A DNA stretch of 64,000 bases from JAITWN01 sp964581365 (GTDB lineage Bacteria > Pseudomonadota > Gammaproteobacteria > SZUA-140): the NCBI GenBank assembly GCA_964581365.1, contig CAZOOF010000002.1, positions 62,001 to 126,000 of the forward strand, read 5' to 3'. The position numbers and the translations under genes were made by a program. Positions 36,567-44,874 of this stretch are shown in pieces (within the stretch, counting starts at the first letter, position 1; each line of letters begins with the position of its first letter). The notes beneath the pieces were generated by a model that was not told the origin of the DNA, made no database searches, and was given only the letters and a program-made list of their open reading frames with translations.

Positions 36567-37445
36567 ATGAGTGGCCGCGCCGCAGCGGGCGGCGACATAT
36601 CGCGCGACCTGTCGTTCACAGATGAAGACTTCAGTTGCATCCGTCGCATCGTCATGGAAAAGACCGGAATCGCGCTGGCCGAGCACAAAAGGGAGCTGGT
36701 ATACGGGCGTCTGGCAAAGCGACTGAGGGCGATCGGGCTGAATTCATTCTCGCGCTACTGTGTATATGTCCAGGAGCACGAGGATGAACTCCATGAGCTG
36801 GTAAACGCCATTACCACCAATCTGACGGCGTTTTTCCGCGAGTCGTACCACTTCGATTATCTGCGCGAATCCGTTCTGCCCGAACTGATGCAGAGCAACG
36901 CCGAGACTCGCCGCATCCGCATCTGGTCGGCGGGATGCTCGACCGGCGAGGAGCCCTACTCCATCGCCATGGTGGTCCGCGAGATGATTCCGGCGTCCGC
37001 GAACTGGGATGTGAAAATCCTGGCTACGGATATCGACACCAATGTCCTGGAGCGGGCGCAACTCGGAGTCTATCCGGAAGAGCGCGCCAGGGACATTTCG
37101 CCGCCCTTGTGTCGACGCTTCATCGCCAGAGGGACCGGAGCAAATGCAGGCCGCATCCGCATGCGCGATGAACTGCGGTCGCTGATCACGTTCCGCCGGC
37201 TCAATCTCATGGATCCGTGGCCGATGAAGGGTCCATTCGACGTCATCTTCTGCCGTAACGTCGTCATCTATTTCGACAAGCCGACGCAGAGGATGCTGTT
37301 CGACCGCTATGCGGACATTCTCCGGCCCGGAGGCCATCTCTTCGTGGGACATTCGGAAACGCTGTTCAAGGTATCCACCCGCTTCGCGCTGGTCGGTCGC
37401 ACGACCTACCGGCGCACCGATGATGTCGGCGGTTCTTCGACATGA
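36567..37445 (+). CDS. cheR: chemotaxis protein methyltransferase CheR
   Basis: An SAM-dependent methyltransferase of about 292 residues that methylates receptor glutamates. The N-terminal helical domain ('FSCIRRIVMEKTGIALAEHK') is followed by the SAM-binding fold with 'RIWSAGCSTGEEPYSIAMV' and 'ILATDIDTNVLERA'. 'DVIFCRNVVIYFDKPTQ' and 'HLFVGHSETLF' are C-terminal family blocks. The start is ATG 36567, or possibly TTG 36555. The stop overlaps the cheD ATG. It should dock to the EWEEF tail of the first receptor. Confidence 0.95.
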   Translation: MSGRAAAGGDISRDLSFTDEDFSCIRRIVMEKTGIALAEHKRELVYGRLAKRLRAIGLNSFSRYCVYVQEHEDELHELVNAITTNLTAFFRESYHFDYLRESVLPELMQSNAETRRIRIWSAGCSTGEEPYSIAMVVREMIPASANWDVKILATDIDTNVLERAQLGVYPEERARDISPPLCRRFIARGTGANAGRIRMRDELRSLITFRRLNLMDPWPMKGPFDVIFCRNVVIYFDKPTQRMLFDRYADILRPGGHLFVGHSETLFKVSTRFALVGRTTYRRTDDVGGSST

Positions 37446-38092
37446 GCTCCATTCGGGGCTCGGTGCTTGCGGACGGACTGCCCCCCGCGCTGCCGGGATT
37501 CGAGCATATCAGCCGCTATTGGGATGAGCAGCATGGCTGCGTCGCTGCCAAGGTTCTGCCGGGCGAGTTCTACATCACCCGCGGTGACGAGCTCCTGGTC
37601 ACCGTCCTCGGCTCTTGCGTTTCGGCCTGCATACGCGATCGAAAGACCGGGATCGGTGGCATGAACCATTTCATGCTGCCGATGGACAGGGGCGGCGGTG
37701 GAAGCTGGGATGCTTGCGGGCTCGGGGTTTCGACTCGCTACGGCAGTCATGCGATGGAGTCGCTGATCACGAACATCATCAAGCATGGCGGCGTCAGGGA
37801 GAATCTGGAGGCCAAGGTGTTCGGCGGCGGCAAGATCCTTGCGCAAATGATCGACATCGGTCGCAAGAATATCGATTTCGTCCGTTCCTATATCGAAGTC
37901 GAAGGACTGCGCTGCGTGGCTGAAGATCTGGGCGGCGACTACCCGCGCAAGGTGTACTATCTGCCGGCAACCGGAAAGGCCTTCGTCAAGAAGCTGGTCA
38001 GCGTTCGCAACGATACTATCGTCGAACGTGAAAGGGCTTACCTCGACAACCTGGCGCGCAAGCCGGTGGAGGGCGACGTAACGCTGTTCTGA
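37442..38092 (+). CDS. cheD: chemoreceptor glutamine deamidase CheD
   Basis: A 216-residue CheD that deamidates specific receptor glutamines. The catalytic Cys59 and His76 are in 'TVLGSCVSACIRDRKTG' and 'IGGMNHFMLP'. 'LEAKVFGGGKILAQM' and 'IGRKNIDFVRSYIEVEG' are further family blocks. The C-terminus is longer than in Thermotoga CheD. It overlaps cheR (ATGA) and precedes cheB. E. coli lacks CheD, so adaptation here combines CheR, CheB, CheD and CheZ. Confidence 0.95.
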   Translation: MSSIRGSVLADGLPPALPGFEHISRYWDEQHGCVAAKVLPGEFYITRGDELLVTVLGSCVSACIRDRKTGIGGMNHFMLPMDRGGGGSWDACGLGVSTRYGSHAMESLITNIIKHGGVRENLEAKVFGGGKILAQMIDIGRKNIDFVRSYIEVEGLRCVAEDLGGDYPRKVYYLPATGKAFVKKLVSVRNDTIVERERAYLDNLARKPVEGDVTLF

Positions 38093-38124
38093 GCCATCAT
38101 TGCTGTGTTCCGGAGAAACATGTG

Positions 38125-39231
38125 ATGAACAAGATCCGTGTACTGATCGTCGACGATTCCGCGCTCGTGCGCCAGATGCTGTCCCGGATGCTGGCCTCTG
38201 ATCCCGAGATCGAGGTGGTCGGTGTCGCCCAGGATCCCTATGCCGCGCGCGAAAAGATCAAGGCACTCAATCCCGACGTCCTGACGCTCGACGTGGAAAT
38301 GCCAAAGATGGACGGCGTCACGTTTCTGTCGAATCTCATGCGTCTGCGTCCGATGCCTGTGGTCATGGTGTCCTCGCTTACCGAACGCAGTGCCGAGGTA
38401 ACGCTGCGAGCGCTGGAGCTGGGTGCGGTCGACTTCGTATCGAAGCCAAAGATCGATCTGGCGCACACACTCGAGGACTATCGGGATGAGATCGTCGCCA
38501 AGGTGAAAACGGCAGCCAGGATTCGTCCACGGCCCCGCGCCGCATCGGTCGCGCCGGTCGCGCCGGTCGCGGAGCGGTATACCGCCGACGCTGTGATCAG
38601 GCCGGATTCGGCTCCGCGTCATTTCCGGACCACCGACCGGCTCATCGCCATTGGCGCCTCGACTGGCGGCACCGAAGCAATCAAGGAGATTCTGGTGCGG
38701 ATGCCCGCCGATGCGCCCGGTATCGTGATTTCACAGCACATTCCCGAGGCCTTCAGCGGACCGTTCGCTGCCCGCATGAATCGCGAATCACAGATGACGG
38801 TCACCGAGGCCCAGGATGGCCAGCAGATTCTACCGGGGCACGTGCTGATCGCACCAGGAAGCCGGCATCTGCTGGTGGTGCGCGATGGCAGTCGCTATAT
38901 CTGCCGTCTCAGCGATGGTTCGCCCGTCAACCGGCACCGGCCGAGCGTGGACGTGATGTTCCGTTCGGTGGCACAGAACGCGGGTCCGAATGCGATCGGT
39001 GTCCTGCTGACAGGAATGGGTTGCGACGGCGCCGCCGGACTGAAGGAAATGCAGGGAACCGGTGCGACTACCATCGCGCAGGACGAACAGAGCAGCGTGG
39101 TGTGGGGTATGCCGGGTGAGGCCGTGCGGCTGGGGGCCGCGGATATGGTGCTGGATCTCATGGAGATACCCGGCACAATCCTGCGTCTTTCTGCCGGCGC
39201 GGATGCCAGGCTGGCGGGCCGCGGCGGCTGA
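38125..39231 (+). CDS. cheB: chemotaxis protein-glutamate methylesterase CheB
   Basis: A 368-residue methylesterase. The N-terminal receiver has Asp56 ('VLTLDVEMPKMDG'). A basic Ala/Val/Pro-rich linker ('PRPRAASVAPVAPVAE') precedes the esterase domain. The catalytic triad is visible as Ser in 'AIGASTGGTEAIKEIL', His in 'VISQHIPEAFSGPFAARM' and Asp in 'LLTGMGCDGAAGLKEM'. The ATG at 38125 or the GTG just before it (38122) is the start, behind CGGAGAAA. It ends the chemotaxis cluster. Confidence 0.96.
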   Translation: MNKIRVLIVDDSALVRQMLSRMLASDPEIEVVGVAQDPYAAREKIKALNPDVLTLDVEMPKMDGVTFLSNLMRLRPMPVVMVSSLTERSAEVTLRALELGAVDFVSKPKIDLAHTLEDYRDEIVAKVKTAARIRPRPRAASVAPVAPVAERYTADAVIRPDSAPRHFRTTDRLIAIGASTGGTEAIKEILVRMPADAPGIVISQHIPEAFSGPFAARMNRESQMTVTEAQDGQQILPGHVLIAPGSRHLLVVRDGSRYICRLSDGSPVNRHRPSVDVMFRSVAQNAGPNAIGVLLTGMGCDGAAGLKEMQGTGATTIAQDEQSSVVWGMPGEAVRLGAADMVLDLMEIPGTILRLSAGADARLAGRGG

Positions 39232-39238
39232 GCCGAGT

Positions 39239-39901
39239 TCAGCGGCGTCGAGCCAGGGTCAGGCCATCGCCGATCGGGAGCAGACTGAGTTCGATGCGAC
39301 GATCGTCCCGCCGCGCGTCGTTGAACGCGCGAATCGTGCTGGTTTCCTCTCGGGTATCGTTCGGATCCGCCACACTGCCGCCCCAAAGCACGTTGTCCAC
39401 CGCAATGACGCCGCCGGGGCGTACCAGCTGCAGGCACCGCTCGAAGTAGGCGGGCATGTTGACCTTGTCGGCATCGATATAGGCGAAGTCGAAGGTATCG
39501 GCTGCGCCGTTACCCAGCAGATCCGCCAGCGTGTCGAGCGCGGGTGCCAACCGGAGATCGATTCTGTCGGCCACTCCCGCCTGATCCCAGTAGCGCTTGC
39601 CGATCGAAGTCCATTCCTCGCTCGTATCGCAGGCGAGGATACGGCCATCGGGTGGCAGAGCGAGGGCCATCGTCAATGTGCCGTAGCCAGTGAACGTTCC
39701 GACTTCGAGCACCCGTCGCGTGCCCAGGATACGGATCATCAGCGCGAGAAACTGGGCCTGTTCGGCCGCAGTGCGCATGGCCGCGCGTTCCAGCCTGTCG
39801 GTTTCCTCCCGCAGGGCGCGTTGTACCGGTGTTTCTCGCAGCGAGACGGACAGCATGTAATCGTGGAGGGCTTCATCCAGCCCCAGTGTTCGCTTGCTCA
39901 T
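39239..39901 (-). CDS. class I SAM-dependent O-methyltransferase (family 3)
   Basis: A 220-residue O-methyltransferase of the caffeoyl-CoA/catechol type. The SAM-binding motif is 'RVLEVGTFTGYGTLTMAL' (about 60-77). 'DFAYIDADKVNMPAYFE' supplies the metal-binding and catalytic Asp, and 'GGVIAVDNVLWGG' the second metal Asp-Asn pair. 'ETPVQRALREET' at the N-terminus is typical. The natural substrate in bacteria of this family is usually unknown. It is convergent with cheB (8-base gap) and lies just after a terminator of the yceI-like gene. Confidence 0.88.
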   Translation of the reverse strand: MSKRTLGLDEALHDYMLSVSLRETPVQRALREETDRLERAAMRTAAEQAQFLALMIRILGTRRVLEVGTFTGYGTLTMALALPPDGRILACDTSEEWTSIGKRYWDQAGVADRIDLRLAPALDTLADLLGNGAADTFDFAYIDADKVNMPAYFERCLQLVRPGGVIAVDNVLWGGSVADPNDTREETSTIRAFNDARRDDRRIELSLLPIGDGLTLARRR

Positions 39902-39914
39902 GTCGATTCTCCCG

Positions 39915-39965
39915 GAGAAAGAAAGAGGACAGCCCGCTTCGACTTGCGCATGCGGGTCTGTCCTC
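39915..39965 (-). terminator. Rho-independent terminator after the yceI-like gene
   Basis: Arms 39925-39937 and 39952-39965 form a 13-bp stem with one bulged T and a 14-base loop. On the minus strand it is followed by TTTCTTTC. It lies about 36 bases after the YceI stop and 14 bases before the O-methyltransferase start. A second small hairpin (39974-39993) precedes it. Confidence 0.7.
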
Positions 39966-40000
39966 CGTGTACGCGACGGCGTCCCTGCCGTCGTGCCGCA

Positions 40001-40570
40001 TCAGTCCTTGACCGCTTCCAGGGCGATGTCGATCTCGATCTCGTCGCCGACGGCGGGCACCATGTAGCTGACGCCAAAGTCCGATCGCTTGATCGTGGTG
40101 GATGCGTCGAATCCGCAGTGCTCCTTCTTGCTCATCGGGTTGACGGCACAGTGCAGGCGGTCGACGTCCAGCGTTACCTTCTGGGTGACGCCCGCGATGG
40201 TGAGATTGCCTTCCACAGTGGCTTCGTCTCCGTCGATCTCAACGCGCGTCGACTTGAAGGTGATCTCGGGATACTCCGCAGTGTTCAGGAAGTCCGGCGA
40301 CCGCAGATGATCGTCACGCTTCTTGTGCGCGGTGTCGATGGACTCGGCATCGATGGTGATCTCGACGGAGCCGGTATTCTTCTCGCGGTCGAGCACGATG
40401 CGGCCCTCGGTGCTGTTGAAGCGCCCTCTCATCATCGAGTAACCCATGTGATCGATTTCGAAGTAGGGATAGGTGTGCTCCGGATCCACCGTATAGCTTA
40501 CCGGTGCGCTCTGTGCGGCCAACGGAGTGATGCCGATCGCCAGGGCTGCGGTCAATATGGTTTTACGCAT
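40001..40570 (-). CDS. YceI-family periplasmic lipid-binding protein
   Basis: A 189-residue secreted protein. An N-terminal signal peptide (about 1-22, 'MRKTILTAALAIGITPLAAQ') is followed by the YceI lipocalin-like barrel, which binds polyisoprenoid chains in known structures. Family features are 'YTVDPEHTYPYFEIDHMGYS', 'FNSTEGRIVLDREKNTGSV', 'SPDFLNTAEYPEITFKSTRV' and 'LTIAGVTQKVTLDV'. Two Cys ('LHCAV' and 'EHCGFDA') could form a disulphide. It follows the unknown membrane protein gene by 37 bases and is probably cotranscribed with it. Confidence 0.93.
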   Translation of the reverse strand: MRKTILTAALAIGITPLAAQSAPVSYTVDPEHTYPYFEIDHMGYSMMRGRFNSTEGRIVLDREKNTGSVEITIDAESIDTAHKKRDDHLRSPDFLNTAEYPEITFKSTRVEIDGDEATVEGNLTIAGVTQKVTLDVDRLHCAVNPMSKKEHCGFDASTTIKRSDFGVSYMVPAVGDEIEIDIALEAVKD

Positions 40571-40607
40571 TTGCTTCTCCTTTTGTCCAACGAAGGTTGA
40601 GTGAAAC

Positions 40608-41438
40608 TCAGTAGTAGCCCGAGGGGCTGCTGGTGTACCAGGCTATGGCAATGGTTGCCGCAGCCGGAAGCATCGTGCCTGCGAGCAGCAGCAGGCCGCG
40701 CGGAAAGCGGCCCAGCGTAGTCGGGACCGGGATATACGCCATTACCGGCACAAGCAGCAGCGGCGCGAGCGCAAACCAGGGCAGGCGCGCATAGACGACT
40801 GCGGCAATGCCGATCAGAGCTGTGAGCAGCGACATGGACAGCGCAAAGCCACTGCCGAGCCTGAACTCTCCGCGGATCAGCAGCAGCACGGCGATGGCGC
40901 CCGCGGCAGCGGCAATCGCCCCGCTGAGCTGGCCGAGCAACGCTGAGGCGCCGATCACCGCGCTGATGGCGGTGCCGATGCCGAGTGCGAGCGCCGCGGC
41001 GCTCTGGGCGAGAGGCCTGGGATTCAGGCTGTTCATCATGGGCACCAGCAAGCCGGCATAGATCAGCGGCAGCACGGCGGTAAGCGCTGCTTCCGTTCCT
41101 TCCAGGCGGCCCAGGCGTGGCCATATCAGCCACAGCGCGGTTGCTGCCGCGCCGAGTCCGAACGCCGCCTGCAGCCAGCGACTTTCCCGATTGCGCCAGA
41201 CCAGTTCCAGCGTCATGCCAAGCGCGAATGCTCCACCCCCTGCCAGCACCAGCTTGCGGGTGCTGTTCAGCGGCGTGAACTGCAGTCCCATGATCATCCA
41301 GACGGCTGCCAGCACAGCGAGTGCGAAAGCGGCGCCTCCGGCCAGACCGCCTCCCGTCCGCAGCAGCAGACCGACGATGAATGCGATCAGAAACGGGGCG
41401 ATGGCTGACTGAAAAATCGGATCATCCAGCAGTTCCAT
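40608..41438 (-). CDS. polytopic inner-membrane protein of unknown function
   Basis: A 276-residue, very hydrophobic protein with about eight membrane segments, rich in Ala, Leu and Gly; I recognise no family. Hydrophobic stretches are visible near 11-27, 33-52, 65-79, 90-105, 115-132, 145-190, 200-235 and 245-268. Short loops contain 'QFTPLNSTRKLV' and 'WRNRESRWLQ'. No transporter signature or catalytic residue pattern stands out. It is divergent from a LysR regulator and lies upstream of the YceI-like gene, so it may be that regulator's target. Confidence 0.7.
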   Translation of the reverse strand: MELLDDPIFQSAIAPFLIAFIVGLLLRTGGGLAGGAAFALAVLAAVWMIMGLQFTPLNSTRKLVLAGGGAFALGMTLELVWRNRESRWLQAAFGLGAAATALWLIWPRLGRLEGTEAALTAVLPLIYAGLLVPMMNSLNPRPLAQSAAALALGIGTAISAVIGASALLGQLSGAIAAAAGAIAVLLLIRGEFRLGSGFALSMSLLTALIGIAAVVYARLPWFALAPLLLVPVMAYIPVPTTLGRFPRGLLLLAGTMLPAAATIAIAWYTSSPSGYY

Positions 41439-41471
41439 AATGTGAGAACGCTCTTGAGTGTAATGATCCTA

Positions 41472-41497
41472 TGATAATGACGATATCGATGTTATCA
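41472..41497. promoter_or_regulatory. nested dyad between the membrane-protein gene and lysR gene
   Basis: TGATAA (41472-41477) and TTATCA (41492-41497) are symmetric about the central palindrome CGATATCG (41481-41488), all sharing one axis. This is a plausible LysR-type operator in the 100-base divergent gap. A CATAAT -10-like box follows at 41504-41509 towards the lysR gene. Confidence 0.5.
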
Positions 41498-41538
41498 ATC
41501 GTGCATAATGGAAAAACATTGTTTCCGCGGAGACACCA

Positions 41539-42423
41539 ATGAGCGGCATCGATGACATGGTCCTGTTCGCCAGGCTGGTCGAACTGAAAAGCTTCAGTGG
41601 CGTGGCGGCCAGCGAGCGCATCTCCCGCTCGCTGGTGAGCAAGCGCATCGCGCGTCTGGAACAACGCCTGGGGGTGCAACTGATCAATCGTACCACGCGG
41701 CGCATCGAAATGACGGAAGCGGGTCGCGTGTTCTATGAGTACTGCCGACAGATGGATGCGGTCTGGCAGGAGGCGCAGGCCGTGGTGGGAGAAATCCGTT
41801 CTCGCCCCAAGGGAACTCTGCGACTGAATGTGCCGGTGACACTGGGACAGTTTGTCCTGCCGCCCATGATCGGCGGTTTTCTCGCTGAATATCCGGAAGT
41901 ACAGATCGTTCTCGATTTGCGGGACAGCTATGTGGATATCATCGAGGGCGGATATGACGTGGCGATTCGCGTCGGCAATCTGAAGGATTCATCGATGCGG
42001 GCCAAGCGCCTGGGTACGGTGCGCATGCATCTCTATGCCCATCGTGAGTACCTTGCCCGGCATGGTGTGCCGGCGACGCCTGCCGAGCTCGCGTCGCACA
42101 ACTGTCTGGTCTATCGGTTCAAGAGCGGTGATCCCTTTCGCTGGGAGTTCGACGGTCCGGAGGGCGGGAGTACGGTGCAGGTTCATGGAAACTTCAGCGC
42201 CGATAACGGTGCGCCCCTGTACCAGGCTGCTCTCGCCGGTCTCGGAATTGCGCGACTGCCGGCGTTCTATGAGATCGCTTTTGGCATCGGTGACATGGTG
42301 TATGTATTGGAGGAATACGCCGTCGACAGCCCGGTGCATGCGGTGTTCGCCAGCACGCGGCATGTCCCCCCAGCAGTCCGCTGCTTCATCGATTACCTCA
42401 GCACGCACTTTTATTCGATGTAG
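41539..42423 (+). CDS. LysR-family transcriptional regulator
   Basis: A 294-residue LysR-type regulator. The N-terminal winged helix-turn-helix (about 1-60) reads 'LVELKSFSGVAASERISRS' and 'RIARLEQRLGVQLINRTTRR'; the effector-binding domain follows with 'LRLNVPVTLGQFVLPPMIGG' and 'VDIIEGGYDVAIRVGNLKDS'. This resembles the CrgA/AaeR-like LysR subgroup often linked to oxidoreductases or small-molecule stress. It is divergent from the membrane-protein/yceI pair with an operator-like dyad between, so it probably controls that pair and itself. Confidence 0.93.
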   Translation: MSGIDDMVLFARLVELKSFSGVAASERISRSLVSKRIARLEQRLGVQLINRTTRRIEMTEAGRVFYEYCRQMDAVWQEAQAVVGEIRSRPKGTLRLNVPVTLGQFVLPPMIGGFLAEYPEVQIVLDLRDSYVDIIEGGYDVAIRVGNLKDSSMRAKRLGTVRMHLYAHREYLARHGVPATPAELASHNCLVYRFKSGDPFRWEFDGPEGGSTVQVHGNFSADNGAPLYQAALAGLGIARLPAFYEIAFGIGDMVYVLEEYAVDSPVHAVFASTRHVPPAVRCFIDYLSTHFYSM

Positions 42424-42436
42424 GCGCGCTCCGCGT

Positions 42437-42892
42437 TTACATGCGATCGATCAGCTTTCCGGTGGTCTGTCGCAGCCTCAGGCTGAGCAGGTTGGCGATT
42501 TTCCACAGCAGCCGGTTGCCAACCCGCGGACGCTCATCGCAGATGCGCCGCATGTTGTCGCGCGACAGCATGACCAGAGTCGAAATCTCCGATGCCACTA
42601 CGGTGGCGGAATAGGGCATGCCGTCGATCAGAGACATTTCACCGATCAATTTGCCGGCGCCGACATCGGTGATCTTCTTGCGCGCGCCGCCGTCATCGGC
42701 CTTGTAGACTTCGAGCCGCCCTTCCAGCAGCAGGCACATTCTCGTTCCCTTCTCTCCTTCGCGAAAGATCAGCGTTCCCGCATCGACGCGGTGGACGGTC
42801 AGATAGCCGATCAGCGCTTCGAAATCCTCACGCTTGAATTCGTCGAAGATGGCGGTACGTTCGAGTCGGGGAATGAGTTCGTGCTTGTGCAT
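42437..42892 (-). CDS. stand-alone cyclic-nucleotide-binding domain protein
   Basis: A 151-residue protein consisting of one cNMP-binding (CRP-type) beta-roll, without a DNA-binding domain. Motifs: 'LIFREGEKGTRMCLLLEGRL', 'GAGKLIGEMSLIDGMPYSATVVA', which carries the phosphate-binding cassette with Gly-Glu and Arg-Ala/Ser replaced by 'YSATV'. The replacement of the usual Arg in the cassette makes cyclic nucleotide binding uncertain. A helical tail follows. It is 5 bases after the transglutaminase gene on the same strand, likely the last gene of the MoxR-DUF58-TgpA unit. Confidence 0.85.
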   Translation of the reverse strand: MHKHELIPRLERTAIFDEFKREDFEALIGYLTVHRVDAGTLIFREGEKGTRMCLLLEGRLEVYKADDGGARKKITDVGAGKLIGEMSLIDGMPYSATVVASEISTLVMLSRDNMRRICDERPRVGNRLLWKIANLLSLRLRQTTGKLIDRM

Positions 42893-42897
42893 GGAGT

Positions 42898-44874
42898 CTA
42901 GGGCCTGAATCTGGCCACCTCGCGGCGCAGGCGCGCTACATCGGCGGCGTTGCGATGATTACCGTATCTCATGGTAACGTAAAGTCCGGTCACCAGATCG
43001 ATCTCGCCGGCAAGTTCGGGGCGCAGTGCCCTGGCGCGCTCGGCGAAGGCCATCGGGCCCTCGGATGGCGCCGCCTGCACGCCGCGACGGGCAAGCTTGC
43101 GTCGGAAACGTTCGTAGGCGAGTTGCGCCGGATCGGCCTTCGCTGAAGAACGCCGGCGAAGCATGAGCGGGACGAGCAGGATCAGCAGCGTCATGACGAC
43201 CATCGCTGACACCATGGTGAGCCAGGAGCGCAGACCGACGCGCGCCAGTACGGTGCGCTGGAGCTCCGGCCCGTAGGCGAGGACCCAGGAGTCCCAGCGC
43301 ACGCCGAGTGCATCCCAGCTGTATTGCGCCCGCTGAATCAGGCTGCCCAGCACCCCTTCGCGCAGAGCGCTGCGTGCGCTGAACGGACCGCGTTCGCGGA
43401 GGTCTGCGCTGCCGCGCTCGATGCGCTCGGGCGCCACCGCGGCGGTCGGATCGATACGCGTCCAGCCGCTTTCCGCAAGCCAGACCTCTGCCCAAGCGTG
43501 GGCATCCCGCTGCCGCACCACCAGATAGTTGCCCACCGGGTTGATATCACCGCCCTGGTAGCCGGTGACGACGCGAGCGGGAATGCCCGCGGCCCGCATC
43601 AATACGGTAAAGGCGGCGGCATAGTGCTCACAGAATCCGCGCCTGCTGCCAAATAGGAACTCATCGACGGGATCACTGCTCTGCAGCAGCGGCGGGGTCA
43701 GTGTGTAATAGAAGGATTCATTGCGAAAATGTGCGAGCGCCTGCCTCAGCACATCTTCCGCGGTGCTGGCCTCCCCTCGCCAGCGTCTCCCCAGGGCGAT
43801 GGTGCGCGGGTTGGCCTGCGGAAGCTGCAAGGCGCGGATGCGTTCTGCGTCGCGCAGCGGACCGGTCCGGTAGGACGCATGGGATGTGACCCGATAGTGA
43901 CGCTGCTCTCTGATCGGCTGCTCCGAGAGCAGCATCATGTCGCTGGTAAAAGCCGCGCCTGGCGGCGCGGTATACGGCAGATCCAGCGCGAACAGCCAGC
44001 GCTGCCGGCTTGGCTCCAGCATTACGCTGTACGTCACCGCATTGCCGCGCGGCTCGAAGTCCGGGCCTCCCCTCAGCGCAGGCGGGTTTCGCCCGAAGGC
44101 GCCTGACCAGTTCCGGCCGTCCGTATGCCATAGCACCGGGCCGCGCCAGTAGAGCTGTTCCGGAGAAGGAACCGGGCCATCGAACTGAACCCGAAAGGCG
44201 ACGGCATCGGAACCGGCGAGATGGCTGATTCCTCCCGGGGACATCGTTTCGGCCAGCCCGGTCACGCCACCGTGAGCGTCGGCAGGCAATCCCCACAGCG
44301 GTGCCGGCAGACGCGGGAACAGGATAAACATGACCATCATCGCCGGCGTTGCCCAGGCCATCATGCCGATGGCCTCCCGCAGCAGGCCTTTGTTCCCGGG
44401 AGCGTCGCTGCGGGTGTTGAGCTCGATCATCGCGCACATGGCGAGCGCCAGCGTCGCGATCAACGCCAGCGCTACCGGAATCTCCTGGGAGTGAAACGCC
44501 ATGACCACCGCGAGGAAGCAGGCGAGAAACAGCGTCAGCATCGCATCGCGGTAGCTGCGGACCTCGAGCAGCTTCAGGGCAAGCATGATTACCAGCAGAG
44601 CGGTGCCCGGATCGCGCCCGAAGACCGTGCCCCAGTTCCAGGCTACCGCGGCGCACCCGATGAAAGCGAGCATCGCCCGCAGCAGAGCGCCCGGGAAGGG
44701 CCAGCCGGATGTCGTCACTTTCCAGCGCCAGGCGCCGCATGCCAGCGCGAGCAGGAGGATAGGCCACGGCAGGTGCGCTGCATGCGGCGCGGCGGCGGCG
44801 CCAAGCGTCAGTAGCAGCAGCGCGAGTCCGCGTCCGGTCAGCGCTGGATGCTCGCGATCGGCTATGACGCTCAT
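42898..44874 (-). CDS. transglutaminase TgpA-family membrane protein
   Basis: A 658-residue protein. The N-terminal DUF3488/TgpA region (about 1-190) has several membrane helices. The transglutaminase-like core (about 395-480) has the catalytic Cys in 'GSRRGFCEHYAAAFTVLMRA', His in 'QRDAHAWAEVWL' and Asp in 'GWTRIDPTAAV'. A further membrane helix (about 545-570) precedes a cytoplasmic tail. Pseudomonas TgpA is periplasmic-facing and essential. The start overlaps the DUF58 gene's stop by 4 bases, giving the conserved MoxR-DUF58-TgpA order. Confidence 0.93.
   Translation of the reverse strand: MSVIADREHPALTGRGLALLLLTLGAAAAPHAAHLPWPILLLALACGAWRWKVTTSGWPFPGALLRAMLAFIGCAAVAWNWGTVFGRDPGTALLVIMLALKLLEVRSYRDAMLTLFLACFLAVVMAFHSQEIPVALALIATLALAMCAMIELNTRSDAPGNKGLLREAIGMMAWATPAMMVMFILFPRLPAPLWGLPADAHGGVTGLAETMSPGGISHLAGSDAVAFRVQFDGPVPSPEQLYWRGPVLWHTDGRNWSGAFGRNPPALRGGPDFEPRGNAVTYSVMLEPSRQRWLFALDLPYTAPPGAAFTSDMMLLSEQPIREQRHYRVTSHASYRTGPLRDAERIRALQLPQANPRTIALGRRWRGEASTAEDVLRQALAHFRNESFYYTLTPPLLQSSDPVDEFLFGSRRGFCEHYAAAFTVLMRAAGIPARVVTGYQGGDINPVGNYLVVRQRDAHAWAEVWLAESGWTRIDPTAAVAPERIERGSADLRERGPFSARSALREGVLGSLIQRAQYSWDALGVRWDSWVLAYGPELQRTVLARVGLRSWLTMVSAMVVMTLLILLVPLMLRRRSSAKADPAQLAYERFRRKLARRGVQAAPSEGPMAFAERARALRPELAGEIDLVTGLYVTMRYGNHRNAADVARLRREVARFRP

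Noticed and set aside
39062..40600. 512-codon plus-strand frame across the O-methyltransferase and YceI genes
   Set aside because: Both minus-strand genes have strong family motifs and a terminator between them; the plus frame has no recognisable domain.
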